Origin: Gloeomargarita sp. SKYB120
GTDB taxonomy: Bacteria; Cyanobacteriota; Cyanobacteriia; Gloeomargaritales; Gloeomargaritaceae
Assembly (NCBI GenBank): GCA_025062155.1
Contig: JANXAM010000025.1
Coordinates: 1-36,450, forward strand
Direction: 5' to 3'
DNA length: 36,450 nt
Both the position numbers and the translations under genes were made by a program. A model generated the notes under the pieces. That model worked only from the letters and a program-made list of their open reading frames with translations. It searched no databases and had not been told where the DNA came from. Below, piece after piece: positions 22,661 through 30,605 of this stretch (its first letter is position 1; every line of letters begins with the position of its first letter).

Positions 22661-23587
22661 ATGAAAGAGCGGGGGCACTTGTTGACCGAGCAGTGCTATC
22701 CAGGGAGCGCTAACCTGGACCAATGTTCTTTGGAAGAAATCCTACGTATCATTAACCAGGCGGACCAGCAGGTGCCTTTGGTGGTGGGGCAAGCCATTCC
22801 GGCAATCACCCGTGCCGCAGAAATCATCTGGCAACAGTTAGCCCAGGGACATCGCTTGTTTTACCTGGGAGCCGGCACCAGCGGGCGTTTAGGCGTCTTA
22901 GATGCAGCAGAATGCCCCCCCACGTTTTCGACAGACCCGGAAATGGTGCAGGGGATTATTGCTGGCGGCGAAAAGGCTTTACAACAGGCCATAGAAGGCG
23001 CAGAAGACGACAGCGAACAGGCTATTTGCGATTTGCAACAGCGGGGATTTCAAAAAGGAGATGTACTGTGTGGAATTGCTGCAGGTTCAACCACGCCTTA
23101 TGTGCTAGCTGGATTAAAATATGCCCATGATTTAGGTAGTCCCACCATCTTTATTACTTGTAACCCAGAAGGAGCACAACTTGTCACAGTCGATCAGGTC
23201 ATTGTTTTGCCGGTAGGGCCGGAAGTGCTCACAGGTTCGACGCGCATGAAAGCAGGAACAGCGACTAAATTGGTGCTCAATATGCTAAGTACAGCAGTGA
23301 TGGTGAAACTAGGCAAAGTCTATGGAAATTTAATGGTGGATTTGCGGGCAACCAATCAAAAGTTATGGGACAGGGGAACTCGCTTTGTCCAGTATTTAAC
23401 GGGATTGGAACGCGAAGCAGCCTATCAACTGCTGGTGCAAGCTCAAGGCCAGGTGAAAACAGCAGTGGTGATGCACCATCGGGGTGTGAGTTTTGAGCAA
23501 GCACAACAATTACTGACGGCAGCGCAAGGGTATTTACGGCGGGTGATTGGGGATGTGGCGATTGACGGAGGTACAACGACTAAATAA
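22661..23587 (+). CDS. murQ: N-acetylmuramic acid 6-phosphate etherase MurQ
   Basis: MurQ cleaves the lactyl ether of MurNAc-6-phosphate to GlcNAc-6-phosphate and D-lactate. The 308-residue protein has an SIS domain with YLGAGTSGRLGVLDAAECPPTF, including the catalytic glutamate, followed by AIEGAEDD. GIAAGSTTPYVLAGL and the conserved TGSTRMKAGTATKLVLNM complete the active site. It overlaps anmK, the enzyme that makes its substrate, by 35 bases, so the two form a cell-wall recycling operon. Confidence 0.97.
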   Translation: MKERGHLLTEQCYPGSANLDQCSLEEILRIINQADQQVPLVVGQAIPAITRAAEIIWQQLAQGHRLFYLGAGTSGRLGVLDAAECPPTFSTDPEMVQGIIAGGEKALQQAIEGAEDDSEQAICDLQQRGFQKGDVLCGIAAGSTTPYVLAGLKYAHDLGSPTIFITCNPEGAQLVTVDQVIVLPVGPEVLTGSTRMKAGTATKLVLNMLSTAVMVKLGKVYGNLMVDLRATNQKLWDRGTRFVQYLTGLEREAAYQLLVQAQGQVKTAVVMHHRGVSFEQAQQLLTAAQGYLRRVIGDVAIDGGTTTK

Positions 23588-24686
23588 ACGCATCGTAGCC
23601 GGTTTAATGTCAGGGACTTCGATGGATGGGATTGATGTGTGTTTGTGCGAGATTCAAACGCATCCCTGGCAATGTCGCTGGCTAGCTGGGCGCACGATTC
23701 CTTACCCCGAGTCCCTGCGTTTTTCCCTACTCCAATCCCCCGTGACGCTCGCCCAAATTGCCCAATGGCACCGCCAGATTGGGGAAGCTTTTGCTGACGC
23801 CTTAGCACAAGTGTTGATGGATTTTCCCACCGAATTGCATTTAATTGGCAGTCATGGTCAAACGGTTTATCACGCGCATCAACGAATGACTTTACAACTG
23901 GGAGAAGCAGCATTTTTAGCGGCACGATTTGGCTGTCCTGTGGTGTCGGATTTTCGCATCCATGATGTGGCAGTAGGTGGGTGCGGCGCGCCGCTAGTTC
24001 CCTATGTGGACGCTCGTTTATTTGCTCAAGTCAAACATCCGTTATTGGCCTTAAATTTGGGGGGAATTGCCAATTTCACACTAGTGGTAGATGGTCAAGC
24101 TATTACAGCGTTTGATTGCGGTCCGGCCAATATGGTGCTGGATGAATTGGCGGCCCTGTTTACGCGGGGAAAGGTTCGAGTGGATTGGAATGGCGATTGG
24201 GCGCGGCAAGGTCAAGTGCGCTCAGAATGGTTGGATTATCTCATGGGGCATCCATTTATTACGCAACCGCCACCCAAATCGGCTGGCAGGGAACAATTTG
24301 GGCCAGTTTTTGTGCAGGAGTTGATAAACCATACGAATCCTGGTTCACCCCAATCTTGGTACGACCTATTTGCGACGGTCACTCACTTTACAGCGGCTGT
24401 GGTTTTCTATCACTATCAGACTTGGATTCGACCGCATCACGAAATTGGTGAATTAGTAGTTAGTGGCGGCGGTGTTCATAACCCTGTTCTGATGCAGGAG
24501 TTAAAACAACTATTTGCGCCCATTCCAGTTTACAGCAGCGCTCGTTACGGGATTGACCCAGATAGTAAAGAAGCCCTGGCGTTTGCTATCTTGGCTTCCG
24601 AACGGATTGATGGTCGCTCGACGAATATCCCCGCCGTGACTGGTGCAAAACGCCCTGTCTTACTCGGCAAAATTACAGAACTATAA
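23553..24686 (+). CDS. anmK: Anhydro-N-acetylmuramic acid kinase AnmK
   Basis: AnmK opens the 1,6-anhydro ring of anhydro-MurNAc and phosphorylates it to MurNAc-6-phosphate. Motifs of the family are VAGLMSGTSMDGIDVC, LIGSHGQTVYH, LNLGGIANFTL and FDCGPANMVLDEL. From the ATG at 23553 the product has 377 residues; this start lies within murQ. A TTG at 23562 or 23547 cannot be excluded since family members begin close to the GLMSGTS motif. The next gene starts 3 bases after the stop. Confidence 0.96.
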   Translation: MWRLTEVQRLNKRIVAGLMSGTSMDGIDVCLCEIQTHPWQCRWLAGRTIPYPESLRFSLLQSPVTLAQIAQWHRQIGEAFADALAQVLMDFPTELHLIGSHGQTVYHAHQRMTLQLGEAAFLAARFGCPVVSDFRIHDVAVGGCGAPLVPYVDARLFAQVKHPLLALNLGGIANFTLVVDGQAITAFDCGPANMVLDELAALFTRGKVRVDWNGDWARQGQVRSEWLDYLMGHPFITQPPPKSAGREQFGPVFVQELINHTNPGSPQSWYDLFATVTHFTAAVVFYHYQTWIRPHHEIGELVVSGGGVHNPVLMQELKQLFAPIPVYSSARYGIDPDSKEALAFAILASERIDGRSTNIPAVTGAKRPVLLGKITEL

Positions 24687-24689
24687 ACG

Positions 24690-25301
24690 ATGAAGTATCG
24701 GTATTTGTTATTCAACAAACCCTATCGGGTACTGTGCCAGTTTCAGGACGACCAGGGGCGGGTTACGCTCAAGGATTTTATCCCCGTCCCTGATGTCTAT
24801 CCGGCGGGGCGGCTGGATTACGACAGCGAGGGGTTGTTGTTACTCACGAATGATGGTCGTTTACAGCATCGGCTCACAGACCCCCGCTACGGTCACCCGC
24901 GCACCTACTGGGTGCAAGTTGAAGGCATCCCGACGCCTGATGCCCTAGAACAACTGCGCCAAGGGGTGGTCATCCAGGGCTACCGTACGCGTCCGGCGGA
25001 AGTGGCGCTGCTCCCAGACGAACCCAAACTTCCACCGCGCTGTCCGCCGATTCGCTTTCGGCGTTCTATTCCCACCGCGTGGCTGCAGATGACTTTGCGC
25101 GAGGGACGCAATCGCCAGGTGCGGCGGATGACGGCGGCGGTGGGGCATCCCACCTTGCGCTTGGTGCGGGTGGCCATTGGGCCGTTAACCCTGGGCGACT
25201 TGGCTCCGGGTGGCTGGCGGATGCTCACGCCTCTGGAAGTCACCTCTCTGCGCTCATGCCTGTCGCCGCAGTTGTCGCCAGGTGTAATACATCTCCGGTA
25301 G
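24690..25301 (+). CDS. RsuA/RluB/RluE-family pseudouridine synthase
   Basis: A 203-residue pseudouridine synthase without an S4 domain, close in size to RluE, which modifies 23S rRNA. Motifs are [13 protein letters not shown], the catalytic block [19 protein letters not shown] with the essential aspartate, and the closing [24 protein letters not shown]. It starts 3 bases after anmK and probably belongs to the same transcript. Its 3' end overlaps lpxD on the other strand by 48 bases. The exact target uridine is not predictable. Confidence 0.9.
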   Translation: MKYRYLLFNKPYRVLCQFQDDQGRVTLKDFIPVPDVYPAGRLDYDSEGLLLLTNDGRLQHRLTDPRYGHPRTYWVQVEGIPTPDALEQLRQGVVIQGYRTRPAEVALLPDEPKLPPRCPPIRFRRSIPTAWLQMTLREGRNRQVRRMTAAVGHPTLRLVRVAIGPLTLGDLAPGGWRMLTPLEVTSLRSCLSPQLSPGVIHLR

Positions 25302-26273
25302 CCGCTGCACAATGACCATTGCCTTGCGCCACAGGGACAGGGGCATGGCTGGGTAACCCGCTACAACAGCACCCGCCGGCACGTCCTGGTGTAAACCGCT
25401 TTTGGCCGCCGCTTGCGCTCGCGCCCCGACCCGTATTTGATTGGCAACGCCCACCTGCCCGCCGAGAACCACACCATCCTCGAGCACGACACCCCCGGCA
25501 AGACCCACCTGGGCTGCTAGGGCACAACCCGCCCCTAGACGGCAGCCGTGACCGATGTGGATGAGATTGTCTAGCTTACTGCCACGCCCGATGCGGGTTT
25601 CGCCAACTGCTGGCCGGTCAATGCAGGTATTGGCGCCGATTTCCACTTCGGCTTCCACAACGACGCGACCCGACTGGGGCATTTTCACCCAGCCCTCCGG
25701 CGTTGGCACAAATCCAAAGCCGTCACTGCCCAGGACTGCACCGCTGTGAATCACGCAATCTGGCCCAATCTCCGTTCGCTCATAAATCGTACAGTTAGCG
25801 TACAAAATACTGCGTGCGCCTATGCGAGCCTGGGGTCCCACGACAACGCCAGGGCCGATTTGCACCTCCTCCTCCAGCACCGCTTCAGCCTGGATCACGG
25901 CATAGGGACCCACGCGGGCACTGGGGGCCACCTGAGCGGTCGGGTCAATGACGGCGGTGGGATGAATCCCAGGGGGCAAGGTCGCTGGTTGGTAAAAACA
26001 GCGCAGGGCTAGGGCAAACGCCAGCCGCGGGTCGGGTACGGCCACCCACGCTAAGCCCCGTGCGATCGCTGCCGCCTGCAATTCAGTGTCTAAGGGCAAA
26101 ATTACCGCTGTTGCCTGGGTTTGTTGGAGTTGGGGCAACCAGCGGCGGTCTTCGGCGAAGGTCAGTTCGCCGGGCTTGGCGTCCGCGAGGCTAGCTACAC
26201 CGGTCAAGGTGGGATTGCCGCCGCCATGGGCACCCTTGGGCAAGCGGCTGAGCAGCTCATAAAAAGTCAGCAT
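25254..26273 (-). CDS. lpxD: UDP-3-O-acylglucosamine N-acyltransferase LpxD
   Basis: LpxD adds the second acyl chain in lipid A synthesis. The 339-residue protein has an N-terminal uridine-binding domain (about 1-100) and a left-handed beta-helix of hexapeptide repeats from about 105 to 300, for example [21 protein letters not shown] cut into I/V-G-x turns. [19 protein letters not shown] is the usual loop, and His242 in [12 protein letters not shown] aligns with the catalytic histidine. The ATG at 26273 is used. It lies downstream of ftn2 by 18 bases. Confidence 0.94.
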   Translation of the reverse strand: MLTFYELLSRLPKGAHGGGNPTLTGVASLADAKPGELTFAEDRRWLPQLQQTQATAVILPLDTELQAAAIARGLAWVAVPDPRLAFALALRCFYQPATLPPGIHPTAVIDPTAQVAPSARVGPYAVIQAEAVLEEEVQIGPGVVVGPQARIGARSILYANCTIYERTEIGPDCVIHSGAVLGSDGFGFVPTPEGWVKMPQSGRVVVEAEVEIGANTCIDRPAVGETRIGRGSKLDNLIHIGHGCRLGAGCALAAQVGLAGGVVLEDGVVLGGQVGVANQIRVGARAQAAAKSGLHQDVPAGAVVAGYPAMPLSLWRKAMVIVQRLPEMYYTWRQLRRQA

Positions 26274-26291
26274 GGTTTGTATCTTAGCGGC

Positions 26292-28055
26292 TCAGGGCAG
26301 CAGGGAAATTCTGCGGATGCGCCAACCCTGAGAAGATTTGACCAGCTCGTAACGGGCTTGGTAGGTGCTACTGCCCAGGTCCTGCTCCTGAACTTTGACA
26401 TGGTCCTCAATGCGGGCCTCGACCACCATCTCATCCGGCTTCAGCATCTGCATCCGCACGATTTCCAGGCGTTTGAGGGTATGGGTTTCGGCAACGCCCT
26501 CCGCTTGGAGCTGCCGCGCTCGGGCCTGCCACTGGCTCAACGCCGGTTCCACAAGGATCGTCCTCAACCGGTCAATGGCGTGCTGTTCCCCCAGCGCTTG
26601 GGCCTTCACCGTTTGCCAGGTGGTCAAGGTTTGCAGGGCCGCCGCCCGTGGGTCTACCGGCGGGGTTATGACTGGACTTGGACTCGGACGCGGCAAGGGA
26701 ACCGGCGGTCGCTCTAGGGTAACCAGCAATAGGGGTTGCCGAGGCCAGCGTAGCCACCACCCTACTCCTACCGCCGTGACCACCGCAACGACACCCGTGA
26801 GCACCCAGCTATAGGGTTGAGAACGTCGCCGCAGCCGCCCTGGGGTCGCCGGAACCGCCCCTGGCGTGGGAGTCGGCACGTCTGGAGTTTGCCAGCGGTC
26901 TAACCACGCCACCACCTGGGGGTCCTCAAAGTAACGTTGGATACTCAAGTCGGCGGCGGTCACTTGGCGCGCAAAGGGAAGCAATTCGCGCTGGAGCCAG
27001 TGTTGGGCATAACGGTACAGCGCCACCAGTTCATCGGGTGCGGTGCGGCGTAGGTCCTGCACCTGGGCCTCCACGCTGGCGCTGGTGAGGTAGTGGCTCC
27101 AAAACTCCAAGGCTGTCTCGGTTTGCCCCAATAGCAACGTGGTCACCGCCAGTTCCAGGGGCACCGGCTGGGTGCGATGCAAAAACCGAAACCACCCTTC
27201 TGCTTCGCCAATCCGCTGCGGTTGACGCTGCAGGACGCCCAACCCGAGAGCAGCCTGGGCCGCCAGGTAGGCCCCGACGGCGGACGGTCGCCGCGCTTCT
27301 CGACCAAAGTATTCGTACTGTTCAGCCAAGGTCATGTAGGGCCGCAACTGCTGGAGAAACCGCAACCCTTCTTCGACGCTTAATCCTGCCGCTGTATCCC
27401 CCGTACCCTCAATGCCCCCGCGCGCGTCCAACATTTGCTGCAACAGCGTTAACCCCGCCTGACGCCCTAGCTGGTCCTCCAGGGGCAACGCCACCAGCTC
27501 CAGAATCCGGTAGGGTCGCAACCGGGCCAAGTCCACCTGCAATTCCTGCAATAGGTGAGGGAACAACCCGCCAGTGCTCTGCAATAGCGCCAGCCCCTGC
27601 TCTAGGTAAAGCCCGGCGCGCTGATAGTTCTGCTGCTGCCACTGCTCGCGCCCCAGCTCCAGATACGCCAGCACCATCGTCAGCACCGTATCCCCGTAGA
27701 CGCTAGGGGGAATCCCATTGTGGCAAGCCGCCTGGCCGGTTTTGAGAATTTGCTCGTACTCCCCCCACTCCAACCACAGGGCCAAAGCGCCCGGCAAGTC
27801 TTCCCCCTCCACCCATATCACCGGTGGGGTGGGCGTCTCTGTATTGTCCGCAGGTTGATCGGCGGTTGTCCTTGTCGCTACTATGAGCTGATACGCCTGC
27901 TCGATTAACCGGCGCCGAGCCGTGACCGCTACAGGGGAGTAGTCCGAACGTAAACTCGTCTTGAGCCGCTGGGCGACCAAGGGACCAAGGAGTTCCACTG
28001 CCGTCTGCGCCGGCACCCCTAACACTCGATAACAATCCAATGCAACTCGTACCAC
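26292..28055 (-). CDS. ftn2: Cell division protein Ftn2/ZipN (ARC6 homologue)
   Basis: Ftn2/ZipN anchors and organises FtsZ filaments at the cytoplasmic membrane of cyanobacteria; ARC6 is its plastid relative. The N-terminal J-like domain begins ALDCYRVLGVPAQ with RRRLIEQAYQLI and lacks the HPD motif, as usual in this family. A long alpha-helical middle, a single membrane helix (SWVLTGVVAVVTAVGVGWWL) and a C-terminal IMS/DUF4101 domain (about the last 110 residues) follow. I place the start at the GTG at 28055 because family members start just before this YRVLG block. At 587 residues it is shorter than many homologues, mostly in the middle. Confidence 0.88.
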   Translation of the reverse strand: MVRVALDCYRVLGVPAQTAVELLGPLVAQRLKTSLRSDYSPVAVTARRRLIEQAYQLIVATRTTADQPADNTETPTPPVIWVEGEDLPGALALWLEWGEYEQILKTGQAACHNGIPPSVYGDTVLTMVLAYLELGREQWQQQNYQRAGLYLEQGLALLQSTGGLFPHLLQELQVDLARLRPYRILELVALPLEDQLGRQAGLTLLQQMLDARGGIEGTGDTAAGLSVEEGLRFLQQLRPYMTLAEQYEYFGREARRPSAVGAYLAAQAALGLGVLQRQPQRIGEAEGWFRFLHRTQPVPLELAVTTLLLGQTETALEFWSHYLTSASVEAQVQDLRRTAPDELVALYRYAQHWLQRELLPFARQVTAADLSIQRYFEDPQVVAWLDRWQTPDVPTPTPGAVPATPGRLRRRSQPYSWVLTGVVAVVTAVGVGWWLRWPRQPLLLVTLERPPVPLPRPSPSPVITPPVDPRAAALQTLTTWQTVKAQALGEQHAIDRLRTILVEPALSQWQARARQLQAEGVAETHTLKRLEIVRMQMLKPDEMVVEARIEDHVKVQEQDLGSSTYQARYELVKSSQGWRIRRISLLP

Positions 28056-28209
28056 CGCCCGTGCGCACGCGTGCCTGACCCCAGGTCGTTCCCTACCCAC
28101 GACTTTAGAGCAGGTTCCCACTTTTCAGCAAGCCCCGCCGCTTCACAAAAATTCACCTAAATGGTCCACTCCCACCCCGCCCTAAATCACATTTTCCCAA
28201 AATAAACAG

Positions 28210-28215
28210 TATAAT
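28210..28215 (+). promoter_or_regulatory. -10 box of the DUF4278 gene
   Basis: A perfect TATAAT in an AT-rich stretch, 83 bases before the start codon. No good -35 hexamer is seen at 16-18 bases, so an activator or extended promoter element may be needed. Confidence 0.5.
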
Positions 28216-28231
28216 TAGATACAGAAAGGCC

Positions 28232-28259
28232 CAGGGAAAATTCCATGCAGGGAAAATTC
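28232..28259 (+). repeat. 12-base direct repeat in the DUF4278 leader
   Basis: CAGGGAAAATTC occurs twice with a 16-base period (28232-28243 and 28248-28259), just after the predicted transcription start. AGGCC before and GGCCT after the pair could close a stem around it. Confidence 0.6.
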
Positions 28260-28297
28260 TCGGCCTAGGTGTCCTGTTGGAAGGGAGGGCAGTCGCG

Positions 28298-28474
28298 ATG
28301 CAATACCATTTTCATGGTGCGGTGTATGAGCATGACCCCTCGGTAGTGCCGGTGATGGAGGGGGACATCGGGGGCAAGTACCGGGGTGCGACCTGGAAAA
28401 CCCATGTGGTGCGGGTACCGCTACCGCAACGGACGGCGCGACAATTGCGTTACCGGGGTGTTGCGTACTCGTAG
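28298..28474 (+). CDS. DUF4278 family small protein
   Basis: A 58-residue protein starting MQYHFHGAVYEHDPSVVPV, with EGDIGGKYRGATWKTH and the closing LRYRGVAYS. The Y-x-F-x-G-x-x-Y start and the Y/K-Y-R-G-V-x-Y end are the marks of DUF4278, a family of small cyanobacterial proteins of unknown role. GGAAGGGAGGG precedes the ATG at 28298. A -10 box, a leader with a direct repeat, and a terminator bound it as a single-gene unit. Confidence 0.88.
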   Translation: MQYHFHGAVYEHDPSVVPVMEGDIGGKYRGATWKTHVVRVPLPQRTARQLRYRGVAYS

Positions 28475-28499
28475 GTTTGGCGCGTGAAGTTTTCCTGAA

Positions 28500-28530
28500 C
28501 CCTCGGTCAACGACTGAGGGTTTATTTTAT
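28500..28530 (+). terminator. Rho-independent terminator after DUF4278 gene
   Basis: CCCTCGGTC and GACTGAGGG form a nine-pair stem (one G-U) with a three-base loop, followed by a T-rich tail. Confidence 0.85.
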
Positions 28531-28558
28531 GCTGGGAGCAATTCCCCAGGGGTTGACC

Positions 28559-29305
28559 ATGAATCTCAAAGAGCGGGTGACCCAGGTGCCCCAGGTGCTG
28601 GTGGGGCTGGTGTCCCTATCGCTGGCGTTGGTCATTAGCAGCGCCATTGCCGCGGATGCGGTGCGGGGGTTGCAGCGGGGTAATCAAGTGATTCGAGTGA
28701 CGGGTTCAGCACGGCGGGCGATCACCTCCGACTACATCATCTGGTCATTTCGGGTAGAGAGTCAGGACGCTTCGTTGCAAAGGGCCTATCGCCAGGTCAC
28801 CGGTTACACCGAGCGCATCCGGCGGTTTTTGCAACAGCAGGCCGTGCCAGCGAACGAAATTGTATTTGCGGCCCTGGAAAATATCCCCCTGCAGGAGAAC
28901 ATCAACGGGCGGGAGACGGGGCGCATCCTGGCCTACCGGCTGGTTCAGCGGGTGAAGGTGAGTTCGGCCGAGGTGGATAAAATCGCGGCGCTGGTGAATC
29001 AAGCCAATAACCTGATCAACGAAGGCGTTCCCCTGATTTCCGACCCGCCCCAGTACATCTACAGGGACCTGGCAAAGTTGCGGGTGGAGATGGTAGCGGA
29101 AGCCGTGCGCGACGCCCAAGCCCGCGCCCAGAGTATCGCCCAGGCCACCGGCAGCCGCGTAGGACGGGTGCGCAACGTAGATACAGGGGTGTTTCAAATT
29201 ACGTCGCGCTATTCCACCGACGTGAGCGACTACGGGATTTACGACACATCCTCGAAGGAAAAGGACATTACGGCGGTGGTCTCGGTGAGTTTCAGCTTGG
29301 ACTGA
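28559..29305 (+). CDS. SIMPL-domain (DUF541) exported protein
   Basis: A 248-residue protein with a signal peptide or N-terminal anchor (VGLVSLSLALVISSAIAADA) and a SIMPL/DUF541 domain. Visible features are VIRVTGSARRAITSDYIIW, an Ile/Gln-rich helix, AYRLVQRVKVSSAEVDKI and the C-terminal ITAVVSVSFSLD. Family members are periplasmic or outer-membrane-associated, some linked to oxidative stress; the role here is unknown. I start at the ATG at 28559 because CCAGGGG precedes it; an ATG at 28529 lies inside the terminator. Confidence 0.87.
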   Translation: MNLKERVTQVPQVLVGLVSLSLALVISSAIAADAVRGLQRGNQVIRVTGSARRAITSDYIIWSFRVESQDASLQRAYRQVTGYTERIRRFLQQQAVPANEIVFAALENIPLQENINGRETGRILAYRLVQRVKVSSAEVDKIAALVNQANNLINEGVPLISDPPQYIYRDLAKLRVEMVAEAVRDAQARAQSIAQATGSRVGRVRNVDTGVFQITSRYSTDVSDYGIYDTSSKEKDITAVVSVSFSLD

Positions 29306-30039
29306 TGCAGTGGACGCATCCGTGGATACAGGCGGTGGTCCTGAACACGGTGCTGCTGGCGCCCCTGCTGGTCTTACCGCCGACGCTGCTGACCCGCTGG
29401 GGAGCTTTACACGCCTGGTTCTTGGGCGTTTTGCTGTGGGGGACCCTGGGGTGGCGCGGCTACCTAGTAGTGCTGGTGTATTTCGCCGTGGGGTCGGCGG
29501 CAACCAAGCTGGGCTATCGTGTCAAGGCCGCCGCCGGCATTGCGGAAAAACGCGGGGGCGCGCGGGGACCGGAAAACGTCTGGGGTTCAGCGGCGGTAGG
29601 AGCGCTCTGCGCTGTGGCAACAGTGGGATGGCCCAATGGGCGAGACCTGTGGCTGCTGGGTTTCGTGGGGAGTTTTGCCGCCAAGCTCAACGATACGGTG
29701 GCCAGCGAGATCGGCAAAGCCTACGGGCGCACCACCATCCTGCTCACGACGCTGCAACCTGTGCCCAAGGGGACAGAAGGGGCTGTGAGTTTGGAGGGAA
29801 CCCTGGCTGGAGTCGCGGCGGGGTTTGTCATGGCCCTCGTCGGCTACGGCGTGGGTCTGGTGCCACCGCTGGGAATTGGCATCTGCACGCTGGCGGCGGT
29901 GGTGGCCAACCTGGTGGAAAGTTGGGTCGGGGCGACTTGGCAAACCCGCTATCCTTGGTTGACCAACGAGTGGGTAAATGTGCTCAACACGCTGGTGGCG
30001 GCATTGCTGAGCATTGGCATGGGTCTGGCCTTTGGTTAG
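29305..30039 (+). CDS. DUF92/VTE6-like membrane protein, probable phytyl-phosphate kinase
   Basis: A 244-residue membrane protein with about six hydrophobic helices. The conserved block FAVGSAATKLGYRVKAAAGIAEKRGGARGPENVWG is cut here into GSAATKLGY and KRGGARGPENVWGS, and is followed by FAAKLNDTVASEIGKAYG, both strong marks of the DUF92 family. The plant and Synechocystis member VTE6 phosphorylates phytyl phosphate for tocopherol and phylloquinone synthesis, so this role is likely here. Its start codon overlaps the stop of the SIMPL gene (TGATG). Confidence 0.85.
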   Translation: MQWTHPWIQAVVLNTVLLAPLLVLPPTLLTRWGALHAWFLGVLLWGTLGWRGYLVVLVYFAVGSAATKLGYRVKAAAGIAEKRGGARGPENVWGSAAVGALCAVATVGWPNGRDLWLLGFVGSFAAKLNDTVASEIGKAYGRTTILLTTLQPVPKGTEGAVSLEGTLAGVAAGFVMALVGYGVGLVPPLGIGICTLAAVVANLVESWVGATWQTRYPWLTNEWVNVLNTLVAALLSIGMGLAFG

Positions 30040-30105
30040 CCGTTGGGTAATAGGGTTACCCTGGGGAACAATGATTCATCCCACGGCAAAGGCTAGAGCC
30101 ACTGG

Positions 30106-30507
30106 ATTGTACGACAGGGCAAGGGCAATGTGCGGAGGGCCTTATTACTCTACGATGCAGCGATTGCCCTGGACCCGAGCAATCCCGTGTATTTCAACCA
30201 TCGGGTAGGCGATACATCAGTATGAACAGATTGCTAGCGAGTTTCCCCAATATGGAAAGGTCTTTCTGTCTGAAATAAGCAATTATCCGTCGGCTGTTGC
30301 CGCTTACAAGAAGTTCTTGATGGCCTTCCGAGAAGGGAAATTTGTTTTTAATCCCATCGTAGGAGGCATCGGCCAAGCCGTACCAGGAAATGATTTGCTT
30401 GAAACGGCATTTTTTTATCCACCTCTCAACAAAAGCTGGCAACCCAGGCCTTTCAGGAGGCGACCCTGTTACTACAGGAGCTAAACGATGACCCCTCACT
30501 TGACTGA
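30106..30507 (+). pseudogene. Decayed TPR-repeat gene remnant
   Basis: In the first frame, LLLYDAAIALDPSNPVYFNHR is a clear TPR motif (cut here) ending at a stop at 30223. A second frame from about 30218 continues YEQIASEFPQYGKVF and NYPSAVAAYKKFLMAFREG, and a third frame ends with QAFQEATLLLQELNDDPSLD. The pieces look like one helix-rich protein broken by frameshifts. No intact start is seen. The rest of the 566-base gap between the VTE6-like gene and gabD shows nothing recognisable. Confidence 0.55.
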
Positions 30508-30605
30508 AGCGCTACCAAACGCTTTTGCCATTACACCTGCTTAAAAAAGTGTGTTGTCCGAGAGACTGCTGGTGTATAGTGAAATCCAGATGGGGAACTC
30601 CAGCC

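Noticed and set aside
29310-30050. A 246-codon open frame overlapping the VTE6-like gene in another frame
   Set aside because: Its composition (Gly, Ala, Arg, His rich) is that of a frame shadow in GC-rich DNA, and the overlapping DUF92 frame carries clear family motifs.
30194-30499. 101-codon minus-strand frame in the gap before gabD
   Set aside because: The plus strand here carries TPR-like fragments in shifting frames, and the minus frame shows no motif or ribosome-binding site.
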